From Caulobacter sp. (GTDB taxonomy: Bacteria; Pseudomonadota; Alphaproteobacteria; Caulobacterales; Caulobacteraceae): a stretch of 64,000 bases of DNA. The stretch covers positions 62,001 to 126,000 of the forward strand of contig JAUXMY010000043.1 in NCBI GenBank assembly GCA_030683005.1, given 5' to 3'. Positions 16,616 through 24,055 of the stretch are shown piece after piece. Made by a program: the position numbers and the translations under genes. The stretch's first letter is position 1. Each line of letters starts with the position of its first letter. Under the pieces are notes generated by a model, which did no database searches, had not been told where the DNA came from, and worked only from the letters and a program-made list of their open reading frames with translations.

Positions 16616-17659
16616 ATGTCCGGAATGCGGGGATTTGCGGGGAAGCGGGCGGCATGGGCGGCGAGCGTCGGCATGGCCATGGTCGTCTGCGGTCTGCTCG
16701 GCGCGAGCAGCGGGGCGAACGCCCGCCAGGCCGAGCCTCAGCCGATCGAGTCAGCGACCTATCTGGTCGGCAAGACCTATTTCGGCGCGAACCGCTACGT
16801 TCAGTACATCCCCGGGAACTCGCCGGTGATCCTCACCGCACCCCACGGGGGGGCGCTCAGGCCAGACAGCATCCCGGATCGCAGCAAGGCCTCGTGTGGT
16901 GGCGAGGCGGTCCTCGTGACCGACACCAACACAGCCGAGCTCGTCCTGGCGATGCGGGAGGCCCACTTCCGGCGCTTCGGGACCTACCCCCATGTGATCA
17001 TCAACCGCCTTGCCCGGCGGAAGTTCGACGCCAACCGTCCGCTGGACGAGGCGGCCTGCGGCAATGCCGAGGCGGAACGGGCCTTCGCCGAGTGGCACGC
17101 CTTCATTGATGTCGCCAAGGCGGAGGTCGTGAAGACGAGCGGCCGGGGGTGGTTCATGGATATCCACGGCCACGGCCACGAGATCCAGCGGCTTGAACTC
17201 GGCTACCTGCTTCGGTCGGCTGACCTGAACGCGTCCGACGCCGAACTCGACGGCAAGGCCTCACTCAGGGAGCGGGTGAGCATCCGTGCGCTGCTACAGG
17301 AGCGCGGGGCCACCCTGTCCCAGATGCTGCGGAGTTCCTCAAGCCTCGGCGCCCTGTATGCGCGCGCTGGAATCCCGGCGATTCCGGCCGACAACGACTT
17401 GCGTCCCGGGTCCGCTCGCTACTTCGCCGGGGGCTATAACACCAGCCGCCATACCTGCGCAGCCGGCGCCGAGGCGCTCGGCGGCAAGACCGACGACAGG
17501 ATCTGCGGCCTCCAGATCGAGGCCAACTTCAAGGGTGTGCGCGACACGCCGGAGAGCTGGAAGCGCTTCGGGGAGGTCACCGCAGAGGTGCTCGAGGAGT
17601 ACCTCCTGGCCAATATGGGGCTCCGGCTGAGGCAGGACCCTGCGCCGGCGGCGCCATAG
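16616..17659 (+). CDS. Exported N-formylglutamate amidohydrolase-like protein
   Basis: About 347 residues from ATG 16616 (ATG 16625 is nearly as good). The first ~35 residues are a signal peptide ending near 'SSGANARQA', so the product is periplasmic or secreted. The mature part carries motifs of the N-formylglutamate amidohydrolase/zinc-hydrolase family: 'VILTAPHGG', 'VTDTNTAELV', 'NRLARRKFDANRPL', 'WFMDIHGHGHEIQ' and 'LQIEANFKGVRDT'. H, D and H of these motifs are the likely metal ligands. The cytoplasmic hut enzyme has no signal peptide and no hut genes are nearby, so the substrate is probably different. Confidence 0.72.
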   Translation: MSGMRGFAGKRAAWAASVGMAMVVCGLLGASSGANARQAEPQPIESATYLVGKTYFGANRYVQYIPGNSPVILTAPHGGALRPDSIPDRSKASCGGEAVLVTDTNTAELVLAMREAHFRRFGTYPHVIINRLARRKFDANRPLDEAACGNAEAERAFAEWHAFIDVAKAEVVKTSGRGWFMDIHGHGHEIQRLELGYLLRSADLNASDAELDGKASLRERVSIRALLQERGATLSQMLRSSSSLGALYARAGIPAIPADNDLRPGSARYFAGGYNTSRHTCAAGAEALGGKTDDRICGLQIEANFKGVRDTPESWKRFGEVTAEVLEEYLLANMGLRLRQDPAPAAP

Positions 17660-17670
17660 CGCTCGCAAGG

Positions 17671-17696
17671 AAAACCCCGCCTCCTGCGAGGCGGGG
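17671..17696 (-). terminator. Rho-independent terminator of the wrbA transcript
   Basis: CCCCGCCT (17675-17682) pairs perfectly with AGGCGGGG (17689-17696) around a 6-base loop. Read on -, the stem is followed by TTTT, the orientation expected for the pirin-wrbA transcript. It also separates the convergent exported hydrolase gene on +. Confidence 0.8.
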
Positions 17697-17725
17697 TCAA
17701 GGTTGTTTGTTTCAGGAAACGTCGC

Positions 17726-18325
17726 CTAGCCGTGAAGCTTCGCGGCGGTCTCGGCGATCTTGCGGCCCTGATAGCGGGCGCCGGCCAGTTCGTTGTCGCT
17801 GGGCTGACGCGCGCCGTCGCCGCCGGCGATGGTCGTGGCGCCGTAGGGGCTGCCGCCGGTGACTTCGTCCAGCTTCATCTGGCCGTCGAAACCGTAGTCC
17901 AGGCCGACGATCACCATGCCGAAATGCAGAAGGTTGGTGATGAGGCTGAACAGCGTGGTCTCCTGGCCCCCATGCTGGGTCGCCGTCGAGGTGAAGGCGC
18001 CGCCGACCTTGCCGTTCAGGGCGCCGCGCGCCCACAGGCCGCCGGCCTGGTCGAGGAAGGCCGCCATTTGCGAAGGCAGGCGGCCGAAGCGCGTACCGGC
18101 GCCGACGATGATGGCGTCGTAGTCGGCCAGTTCGGCGATGGTGGCGACCGGCGCGGCCTGGTCGAGCTTGAAGTGCGCCGCCCGGGCGACCTCTTCCGGC
18201 ACGGTTTCAGGCACGCGCTTGATATCGACCTGGGCGCCGGTCTCGCGGGCCCCTTCGGCGACGGCCTGGGCCATGGTTTCGATGTGGCCGTAGGCCGAAT
18301 GATAGAGAACGAGAATCCTGGGCAT
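17726..18325 (-). CDS. wrbA: NAD(P)H:quinone oxidoreductase, flavodoxin-like WrbA
   Basis: 199 residues, the usual WrbA size. It is an FMN-dependent two-electron quinone reductase that limits redox cycling. FMN-binding segments are clear: phosphate loop '[12 protein letters not shown]', '[18 protein letters not shown]', '[19 protein letters not shown]' and '[12 protein letters not shown]'. It lies 36 bases downstream of the pirin gene and is followed by a terminator, so the two form a short operon. A LysR regulator is divergent from them, as often seen for quinone- or electrophile-responsive wrbA/pirin pairs. Confidence 0.94.
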   Translation of the reverse strand: MPRILVLYHSAYGHIETMAQAVAEGARETGAQVDIKRVPETVPEEVARAAHFKLDQAAPVATIAELADYDAIIVGAGTRFGRLPSQMAAFLDQAGGLWARGALNGKVGGAFTSTATQHGGQETTLFSLITNLLHFGMVIVGLDYGFDGQMKLDEVTGGSPYGATTIAGGDGARQPSDNELAGARYQGRKIAETAAKLHG

Positions 18326-18361
18326 GGGGGCTCCTGCTGGATCGGGGAAAATGGACGCCGC

Positions 18362-19060
18362 CTAGGCGGCGTCCACGAGGACCAGTTCGGCGTCTTCCAG
18401 GGCAGTGACCCGGATCGACGTTTCATCGGTGATGGCGGCGCCGTCGCGGGCCTCCAGGGTCAGGCCGTTGACCTCGACCCGGCCCGCCGCCGGCACCAGA
18501 TAGGCGTGGCGGCTGGCGTCGAGCGGGTACTCGACGGTCTCGCCGGCCTTCAGCGTCGCGCCGAGAACGCGGGCGTTGGTGCGGATCGGCAGGGCGTCGT
18601 TGTCGTTCTCGAAGCCGCTGGCCAGGGTGACGAACTTCCCGGACCGGTCCCCCTTGGGAAACGGCTTGGCGCCCCAGGACGGCGCGCCGCCGGTGCGGTT
18701 GGGCTGGATCCAGATCTGGAATATCCGGGTGGTTTCGGCCTCCAGATTGTACTCGGCGTGGCGGATGCCGCTGCCGGCGCTCATCACCTGGACGTCGCCC
18801 GCTTCGGTGCGCCCCTTGTTGCCCAGGCTGTCCTGGTGGGTGATCGCCCCGTCGCGGACATAGGTGATGATCTCCATGTCGGCGTGGGGATGGGGCGAGA
18901 AGCCCGAGTTGGCGGCGATCTCGTCGTCGTTCCAGACCCGCAGAGAACCCCAGTTCATGTTCCGGGGGTCGTGGTAGCCGGCGAACGAAAAGTGGTGCTT
19001 GGCCTTCAGCCAACCATGGTCAGCGCCGCCGAGCGTGTTGAAGGGTTTGTGCACGATCAT
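18362..19060 (-). CDS. Pirin family protein (bicupin)
   Basis: 232 residues, YhaK/short pirin type. Pirins are metal-binding double cupins; some show quercetin dioxygenase activity. The first cupin has the conserved 'GFSPHPHADMEIITYVRDG' with the two metal His and Glu, then 'DVQVMSAGSGIRHAEYN' with the fourth ligand. The second cupin is shortened, as in YhaK. It is first in the operon with wrbA and divergent from the LysR gene, sharing a 107-base regulatory gap with inverted repeats. Confidence 0.92.
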   Translation of the reverse strand: MIVHKPFNTLGGADHGWLKAKHHFSFAGYHDPRNMNWGSLRVWNDDEIAANSGFSPHPHADMEIITYVRDGAITHQDSLGNKGRTEAGDVQVMSAGSGIRHAEYNLEAETTRIFQIWIQPNRTGGAPSWGAKPFPKGDRSGKFVTLASGFENDNDALPIRTNARVLGATLKAGETVEYPLDASRHAYLVPAAGRVEVNGLTLEARDGAAITDETSIRVTALEDAELVLVDAA

Positions 19061-19095
19061 CGTACTGTCTCCGCGCCGGACCGCCGACGCTGTTG

Positions 19096-19107
19096 CTTGA
19101 TGACAAG
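19096..19107. promoter_or_regulatory. Inverted repeat in the pirin/lysR divergent region
   Basis: CTTG-ATGA-CAAG, a perfect 4-base inverted repeat in the middle of the divergent gap, 36 bases from the pirin start. It could be one half of an extended LysR footprint together with 19144-19158. Confidence 0.3.
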
Positions 19108-19143
19108 ATAGGCGTCAGGATCGGCGCATAAATAGAAACTCCT

Positions 19144-19158
19144 GAAACTCATTGTTTC
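19144..19158. promoter_or_regulatory. Candidate LysR operator overlapping the lysR leader
   Basis: GAAAC-TCATT-GTTTC is a perfect 5-base inverted repeat ending 9 bases before the lysR start; a third GAAACT copy precedes it at 19136. LysR proteins commonly bind T-N11-A dyads in the divergent promoter and repress their own gene, which fits this position. Confidence 0.5.
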
Positions 19159-19167
19159 CAAAAACGC

Positions 19168-20070
19168 ATGTCCAGGCTGCCGGATCTCGAAGGGCTGGCG
19201 ATCTTCGCCAAGGTCGTGGAGCTGCGGTCGTTCGCCGCCGTGGCCGAGGACCTGAAGCTGTCGAAGGGGACGGTGTCCAAGGCGGTCACCCGTCTTGAAA
19301 CGCGGCTGGGGGCGCGTCTGTTCAACCGCACCTCGCGGAGGCTGGCCCTGACCGACGCCGGCCGGGCGCTGGTCGAGCGCGCCGCGCGGGTGCTGGCCGA
19401 GGGCGAGGCGGCCGAGGCGGACGCCCTGGAGCAGTCGGCGGCGCCGCGCGGCCTCGTGCGGCTGGCGGTCCCGATGTCCTTCGGCCTGTCGGACGTGGCG
19501 CCGATCCTGCCCGAGTTCATGGCCGACTATCCGGAGGTTTTCGTCGATCTGCACCTCAGCGACGCCATGGTGGACCTGATCGGACAGGGGTTCGACATGG
19601 CGCTGCGTATCGCAGCGCTGCCGGACTCCTCGCTGATGGCCCGGCGACTGCGGCCGGTGAAGCGCCATCTCGTCGGCGCCCCGTCCTACTTCGCGCGGCA
19701 GGGAACGCCGAAGCATCCCGGCCAACTGGTCGACCACTGCTGCCTTGCCTACGCCTACCTCGCGACGCCGGAAACGTGGCGCTTCACCCATCCCTCCGGG
19801 GAGGAGGCTTCGATCCGCATCGACGGGCCGATGCGGGCAAACAACGCCACCGCTTTGCTGCCGGCCCTGCTCGCGGGGCGGGGCATCGCGCTGCAGCCGG
19901 ACTTCATCTGTGGTCAGGCGTTGGCGTCGGGCCAACTGGTGGCGGTCATGGAGGACTGGTCACCGCCGCCGATCGCGTTGCATCTGGTCATGCCGCCGGG
20001 TGGGCCCCGTCCCGCCCGGGTCGAGGTCCTGGCGGAGTTCCTGGCCAGAAGGCTGTCGTTCCGCAGCTGA
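19168..20070 (+). CDS. LysR-family transcriptional regulator
   Basis: 300 residues, typical LTTR length. The N-terminal winged helix-turn-helix is 'IFAKVVELRSFAAVAEDLKLSKGTVSKAVTRLETRLGARLFNRTSRRLALTDAG' (residues ~10-62), of the CrgA/AaeR-like subgroup. The remaining ~210 residues are the effector-binding domain. No obvious Shine-Dalgarno sequence precedes the ATG, which sits just after an inverted repeat, so expression may be low and autoregulated. Divergent placement makes pirin-wrbA the probable target; the co-inducer is unknown. Confidence 0.92.
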   Translation: MSRLPDLEGLAIFAKVVELRSFAAVAEDLKLSKGTVSKAVTRLETRLGARLFNRTSRRLALTDAGRALVERAARVLAEGEAAEADALEQSAAPRGLVRLAVPMSFGLSDVAPILPEFMADYPEVFVDLHLSDAMVDLIGQGFDMALRIAALPDSSLMARRLRPVKRHLVGAPSYFARQGTPKHPGQLVDHCCLAYAYLATPETWRFTHPSGEEASIRIDGPMRANNATALLPALLAGRGIALQPDFICGQALASGQLVAVMEDWSPPPIALHLVMPPGGPRPARVEVLAEFLARRLSFRS

Positions 20071-20120
20071 GCAGGGCGCCTGACAAACCCTCTGGCCGGA
20101 CGTTGGGGCAAGGCGTCAGA

Positions 20121-20131
20121 CTTTCCGAAAG
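20121..20131. promoter_or_regulatory. Short inverted repeat upstream of acyl-CoA dehydrogenase
   Basis: CTTTC-C-GAAAG, a perfect 5-base inverted repeat in the 98-base gap before the dehydrogenase at 20169. Candidate operator only; it may equally be chance. Confidence 0.25.
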
Positions 20132-20168
20132 ATCAGGCGCGGCCAACGCGTCAGTCAGGGAGCGACGG

Positions 20169-21398
20169 ATGAGGATCGAGTGGAGTCCCGAGGACCGGGC
20201 CTTTCGCGACGAGGTTCGCGCGTTCCTTGACGCGTCGCTGACGCCCGAACTGCGGCTGGCCGGTTCGCGCCTGACCAGCGTCTACGGCGACCACCAGACG
20301 CAGATGGCCTGGCAGAAGATCCTTCACGCCAAGGGCTGGCTGGTTCCAGCCTGGCCCGTGGAGTTCGGCGGCTGCGGCTGGTCGGTGACCCAGCGCTACA
20401 TCTTCGCCACCGAGCTGACCGCCGCCGGCGCGCCGCCGCTTTCGCCGATGGGGATCGGCATGTGCGGCCCGGTCCTGATCGGCCACGGCACGCCCGAGCA
20501 GCAGGCCTACTTTTTGCCGCGCATGCTCAGCGGCGAGGACTTCTGGTGTCAGGGCTACTCGGAGCCGCAGTCAGGGTCGGACCTGGCGACTCTGCAGATG
20601 AGCGCGGTGGACGATGGCGATCATTTCATCTGCAACGGCCACAAGCTGTGGACGACGCATGCTGCCCACGCCAACTGGATCTTCTGCCTGGTACGCACCG
20701 CCCGTGAGGACATCCCGCAGAAGGGCATCACCTTCCTGCTGATCGACATGACCACGCCGGGCGTGGAGGTGACGCCGATCATCTCGCTGTCGGGCGAGCA
20801 CATCCAGAACCACGTCTTCTTCACCGACGTCCGGGTGCCCAAGGCCAATGCCGTCGGTCCGATCGGCCAGGGCTGGACCGTCGCCAAGCACCTGATGCAG
20901 TTCGAGCGAGGCGGCAGCGCCTATACGCCCGGATTCCGGGGCCGGATGGCGAAGATCGCCCATATCCTCGACGCCGAGTACGCCGACGGCGACCCCACCG
21001 GCGAGGGCCAGGCCCTGCGCCGACAGTTGGCCGACGCGGCCGTGCAGGTCGATGCGCTGGAGGCAGTGGAGCTTCGGGTGATGTCGGCGCTGTCGGTGGG
21101 CCAGGCGCCGGGTCCGGAGTCGTCGATGATGAAGACGGTCGGCACCGAGCTCAGCCAGCGCCTGACCGAGATCGCCCTGGCCGCCGCCGGCCGCTACGCC
21201 GCTGTCCATCAGCCGCACATGGTCTCTGCCGGCGGCCCGACGCCGGGCTTCACGCCGCCGCGCTACAACGACGGGATCGGGCCGGAGTACAGCTGGACCG
21301 TCGCCCCCAAGTACCTCAACGACCGCGCCGGCTCGATCTACGCCGGCACCAACGAGATCCAGCGCAACATCATGGCCAAGGCCGTGCTGGGGCTCTGA
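20169..21398 (+). CDS. Acyl-CoA dehydrogenase
   Basis: 409 residues from ATG 20169; the longer open frame runs back through the LysR gene and is rejected. The sequence parallels the 12119 gene through its length ('PWQKILHAKGW' versus 'AWQKILHAKGW', 'WCQGYSEPQSGSDLATLQ', 'GSIYAGTNEIQRNIMAKAVLGL'), so the two are paralogues. Note 'YAGTNEIQ' at the C terminus, the class in which catalysis does not use the medium-chain Glu. First gene of a + operon with an aldehyde dehydrogenase 16 bases downstream and two further dehydrogenases. Confidence 0.93.
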   Translation: MRIEWSPEDRAFRDEVRAFLDASLTPELRLAGSRLTSVYGDHQTQMAWQKILHAKGWLVPAWPVEFGGCGWSVTQRYIFATELTAAGAPPLSPMGIGMCGPVLIGHGTPEQQAYFLPRMLSGEDFWCQGYSEPQSGSDLATLQMSAVDDGDHFICNGHKLWTTHAAHANWIFCLVRTAREDIPQKGITFLLIDMTTPGVEVTPIISLSGEHIQNHVFFTDVRVPKANAVGPIGQGWTVAKHLMQFERGGSAYTPGFRGRMAKIAHILDAEYADGDPTGEGQALRRQLADAAVQVDALEAVELRVMSALSVGQAPGPESSMMKTVGTELSQRLTEIALAAAGRYAAVHQPHMVSAGGPTPGFTPPRYNDGIGPEYSWTVAPKYLNDRAGSIYAGTNEIQRNIMAKAVLGL

Positions 21399-21414
21399 GC
21401 AGGGAGAACGACCC

Positions 21415-22833
21415 ATGGACTTCGACACCGACTACAGCATGACCATCGGCGGCAAGGCCGTCGCCGGCGCCGGGACGTTCGACGTCCTCAACCCGGCCAA
21501 CGAGCAGGTCATCGCCCAGGCGCCCGACTGTTCGAGGGAACAGCTGGACGAAGCCGTCGCCGCCGCCCGCGCCGCCTTTCCGGCCTGGTCGGCGACGCCG
21601 ATCGCCGAGCGCCGCAAGGCCGTGCTGGCTCTGGCCGGCGCCATCGCCGCCAATGCCGAGGGGCTCAAGCGCCTGCTGACCCGGGAGCAGGGCAAGCCGC
21701 ACGCGGACGCCATGAATGACGTGCTCGGCGGCGCCGGCTGGCTGCAGGGAGCCTCGACGCTGGACCTGCCGGAGACGGTCAACGAGGACACCGACGTCCG
21801 CCGCAGCATCACCCGCCACGTGCCGATCGGGGTGGTCGGGGCCATCGCACCTTGGAACTTCCCGGTGATCCTGGCCATGTTCAAGGTCGCTCCGGCGCTG
21901 ATGGCCGGCAACACCATCGTGCTGAAGCCGTCGCCGTTCACCCCGCTGACCACCCTCAAGATCGGCGAGCTGGCGCGGGAGATCCTGCCGCCGGGCGTGC
22001 TGAACGTGGTGTCGGGCGGGGACAGCCTCGGGCCCTGGATGACCAGCCACCCCGGCATCGACAAGATCAGCTTCACCGGCTCGACCCAGACCGGCCGCAA
22101 GGTCATGGCCAGCGCCGCCGACAGCCTCAAGCGCATCACCCTGGAGCTGGGCGGCAACGACGCGGCCATCGTCATGCCGGACGTCGACGTCGAGAAGGTC
22201 GCCGAGCAGCTGTTCTGGGCCGCCTTCCGCAACACCGGCCAGATCTGCATCGCCAGCAAGCGGATGTACGTCCACAAGGACATCTACGAGCCGCTGAAGA
22301 AGGCCATCGCCGACTACGCCGCGACCGTGAAGATGGGCGACGGCGCCGAGCAGGGAACCCAGCTGGGTCCGATCCAGAACAAGCAGCAGTACCAGCGCGT
22401 GCTGGAGCTGATCGCCGATGCCAAGGCCAACGGCTATCCGTTCCTGATCGGTGGCGAGGCCTCGACCGCGCCGGGCTACTTCGTGCCGATCACCATCCTG
22501 GACAACCCGCCGGAGAACGCCCGGATCGTCCAGGAGGAGCAGTTCGGCCCCGTCCTGCCGCTGCTCAAGGTCGACAGCATCGAGGAAGCGCTCGAACGGG
22601 CCAACGCCAGCGAGTACGGCCTGGGCGGTTCGGTCTGGTCGTCGGACATCGACGCGGCGCTGGCGGTCGGCGAGCGGCTGCAGACCGGCACGGTGTGGAT
22701 CAATGAAACCCAGCACCTCAGCCCGCTGGTCAGCTTCGCCGGCCACAAGCAGTCAGGCCTGGGCGTCGAGAACGGCATCGACGGCCTGCTCGAGTACACG
22801 AACACCCAGACCATCGTGGTCCGGAAAGGCTGA
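21415..22833 (+). CDS. NAD(P)+-dependent aldehyde dehydrogenase family protein
   Basis: 472 residues, RBS GGGAG before ATG 21415. It should oxidise an aldehyde to the acid (or acyl-CoA). Rossmann and catalytic elements: 'IAPWNFPVI', cofactor Lys in 'IVLKPSPFTP', 'FTGSTQTGRKV', catalytic Glu E244 in 'LELGGNDAAIV', nucleophile C278 in 'NTGQICIASKRMYV', and 'EEQFGPVLPLL'. The run of acyl-CoA dehydrogenases around it suggests it feeds an aldehyde intermediate of the same catabolic route into CoA-thioester chemistry. Substrate not determinable. Confidence 0.93.
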   Translation: MDFDTDYSMTIGGKAVAGAGTFDVLNPANEQVIAQAPDCSREQLDEAVAAARAAFPAWSATPIAERRKAVLALAGAIAANAEGLKRLLTREQGKPHADAMNDVLGGAGWLQGASTLDLPETVNEDTDVRRSITRHVPIGVVGAIAPWNFPVILAMFKVAPALMAGNTIVLKPSPFTPLTTLKIGELAREILPPGVLNVVSGGDSLGPWMTSHPGIDKISFTGSTQTGRKVMASAADSLKRITLELGGNDAAIVMPDVDVEKVAEQLFWAAFRNTGQICIASKRMYVHKDIYEPLKKAIADYAATVKMGDGAEQGTQLGPIQNKQQYQRVLELIADAKANGYPFLIGGEASTAPGYFVPITILDNPPENARIVQEEQFGPVLPLLKVDSIEEALERANASEYGLGGSVWSSDIDAALAVGERLQTGTVWINETQHLSPLVSFAGHKQSGLGVENGIDGLLEYTNTQTIVVRKG

Positions 22834-22843
22834 CGCGTTCGGT

Positions 22844-22873
22844 CGCGGCGGGTTCCTCCTGGAATCCGCCGCG
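22844..22873 (+). other. Strong intercistronic hairpin
   Basis: CGCGGCGG (22844-22851) pairs with CCGCCGCG (22866-22873), a G-T wobble follows, then TTCC (22853-22856) pairs with GGAA (22861-22864) around the loop TCCT: 13 pairs in all. No T-run follows, so an mRNA-stabilising or rho-blocking structure is more likely than an intrinsic terminator. It separates the aldehyde dehydrogenase from the next dehydrogenase pair. Confidence 0.55.
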
Positions 22874-22930
22874 CCCCCTTGCCTTGAGGCCCGTCTCCCT
22901 GTCATCCCTTGGGTCGGGCAGGAGACAACA

Positions 22931-24043
22931 ATGATCACGTTCGAGCTCAACGAAGAGCAGTCGATGATCCGCGAGGCGCTGCAGGGCTTCGCGGCCGAGG
23001 TGCTGGCGCCGGGCGCGCGGGCTATCGACGAGGCCGGCGAGATGCCGGCGACCATCATCCAGCAGGGCTGGGACTTCGGCCTGATCGCCGCGGCGATCCC
23101 GGAAGCCTACGGCGGGGGCGGCGGCGACCGCTCCTGCATGACCAACGCCGTGGCGCTGGAAGCGCTGGGCGGCGGCTGCGCCAGCCAGGCGGCGGCGATC
23201 ATGGCGCCGGGCCAGTTCGTCAGCGCCCTGATCGACTTCGGAACCGAGGAGCAGAAGGCCGAGCACCTGCCGCGCTTTGCGGGCGCCACGCCGGTCGCCG
23301 CCAGCCTGGCGGTGCAGGAGAGCCAGTTCGGCTTCGCCGCCGAGGCCCAGCGCACGACCGCGACCCGCAAGGGCAACGGCTTCGTCCTGAATGGCGAGAA
23401 GCGGCTTGTCCCTCTGGGAGACCGCGCCGACAGCTTCCTCGTCCTGGCGCGCGACGAGGGCGGTGCGGGCCTGGGTGCGGTGCAGGCCTATATCGTTCCG
23501 CGCGAAACCGCCGGCCTGTCTGTCGAGACGGAGAACGGCACCCAGGGTCTCAAACCCCTGCCGAAGGGCAAGCTCACGCTCGACAATGTCGAACTGCCCG
23601 GTTCGGCGCGGCTCGGCGGCGACGCCGGCATTGATGCGGCCCGTCTGATCAGCCAGGCCCGTGTCGGCGCCGCGGCGGTGGCTGTCGGATTGTGCCGCCA
23701 GGCGACGGACTTCGCCATTCCCTACGCCAAGGAGCGGGTCGCGTTCGGCGAGCCGATCGGCAAGAAGCAGTCGATCGCCTTCATGCTGGCCGACATGCAT
23801 ATCGAGTGCGAGACGATGCGCTGGATGGTCTGGAAGGCCGCCAGCCTGCTGGAGCACAACGATCCGGGCGCCGTGAAGGCGTCGGTGCTGGCCCAGGACT
23901 ATGTGCGTCGCAAGGCGGTGAAGATCGCCGATGACGCGCTGCAGATCTTCGGCGGCCACGGCTTCATCCGCGATCTGCCGCTGGAGATGTGGCTTCGCAA
24001 CGCGCGCACGCTGACCGTCCTCGACGGTCCGGTTTCGGTCTAG
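22931..24043 (+). CDS. Acyl-CoA dehydrogenase, C-terminally short (putative heteromer subunit)
   Basis: 370 residues from ATG 22931 with CAGGAGACAAC before it. N-terminal 'QSMIREALQGFAAEVLAP', mid-domain 'NGFVLNGEKRLVPLGDRADSFLVLARD' and C-terminal 'KERVAFGEPIGKKQSIAFMLADM' are family-typical. The protein stops at 'NARTLTVLDGPVSV', about 20 residues before most family members end, and lacks the terminal helix after the 'DGPxEV' position. The next dehydrogenase begins 12 bases later and has a complete end, so a two-subunit enzyme is likely, as known for several actinobacterial steroid side-chain dehydrogenases. Confidence 0.88.
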   Translation: MITFELNEEQSMIREALQGFAAEVLAPGARAIDEAGEMPATIIQQGWDFGLIAAAIPEAYGGGGGDRSCMTNAVALEALGGGCASQAAAIMAPGQFVSALIDFGTEEQKAEHLPRFAGATPVAASLAVQESQFGFAAEAQRTTATRKGNGFVLNGEKRLVPLGDRADSFLVLARDEGGAGLGAVQAYIVPRETAGLSVETENGTQGLKPLPKGKLTLDNVELPGSARLGGDAGIDAARLISQARVGAAAVAVGLCRQATDFAIPYAKERVAFGEPIGKKQSIAFMLADMHIECETMRWMVWKAASLLEHNDPGAVKASVLAQDYVRRKAVKIADDALQIFGGHGFIRDLPLEMWLRNARTLTVLDGPVSV

Positions 24044-24055
24044 GGAGCCCCGATC

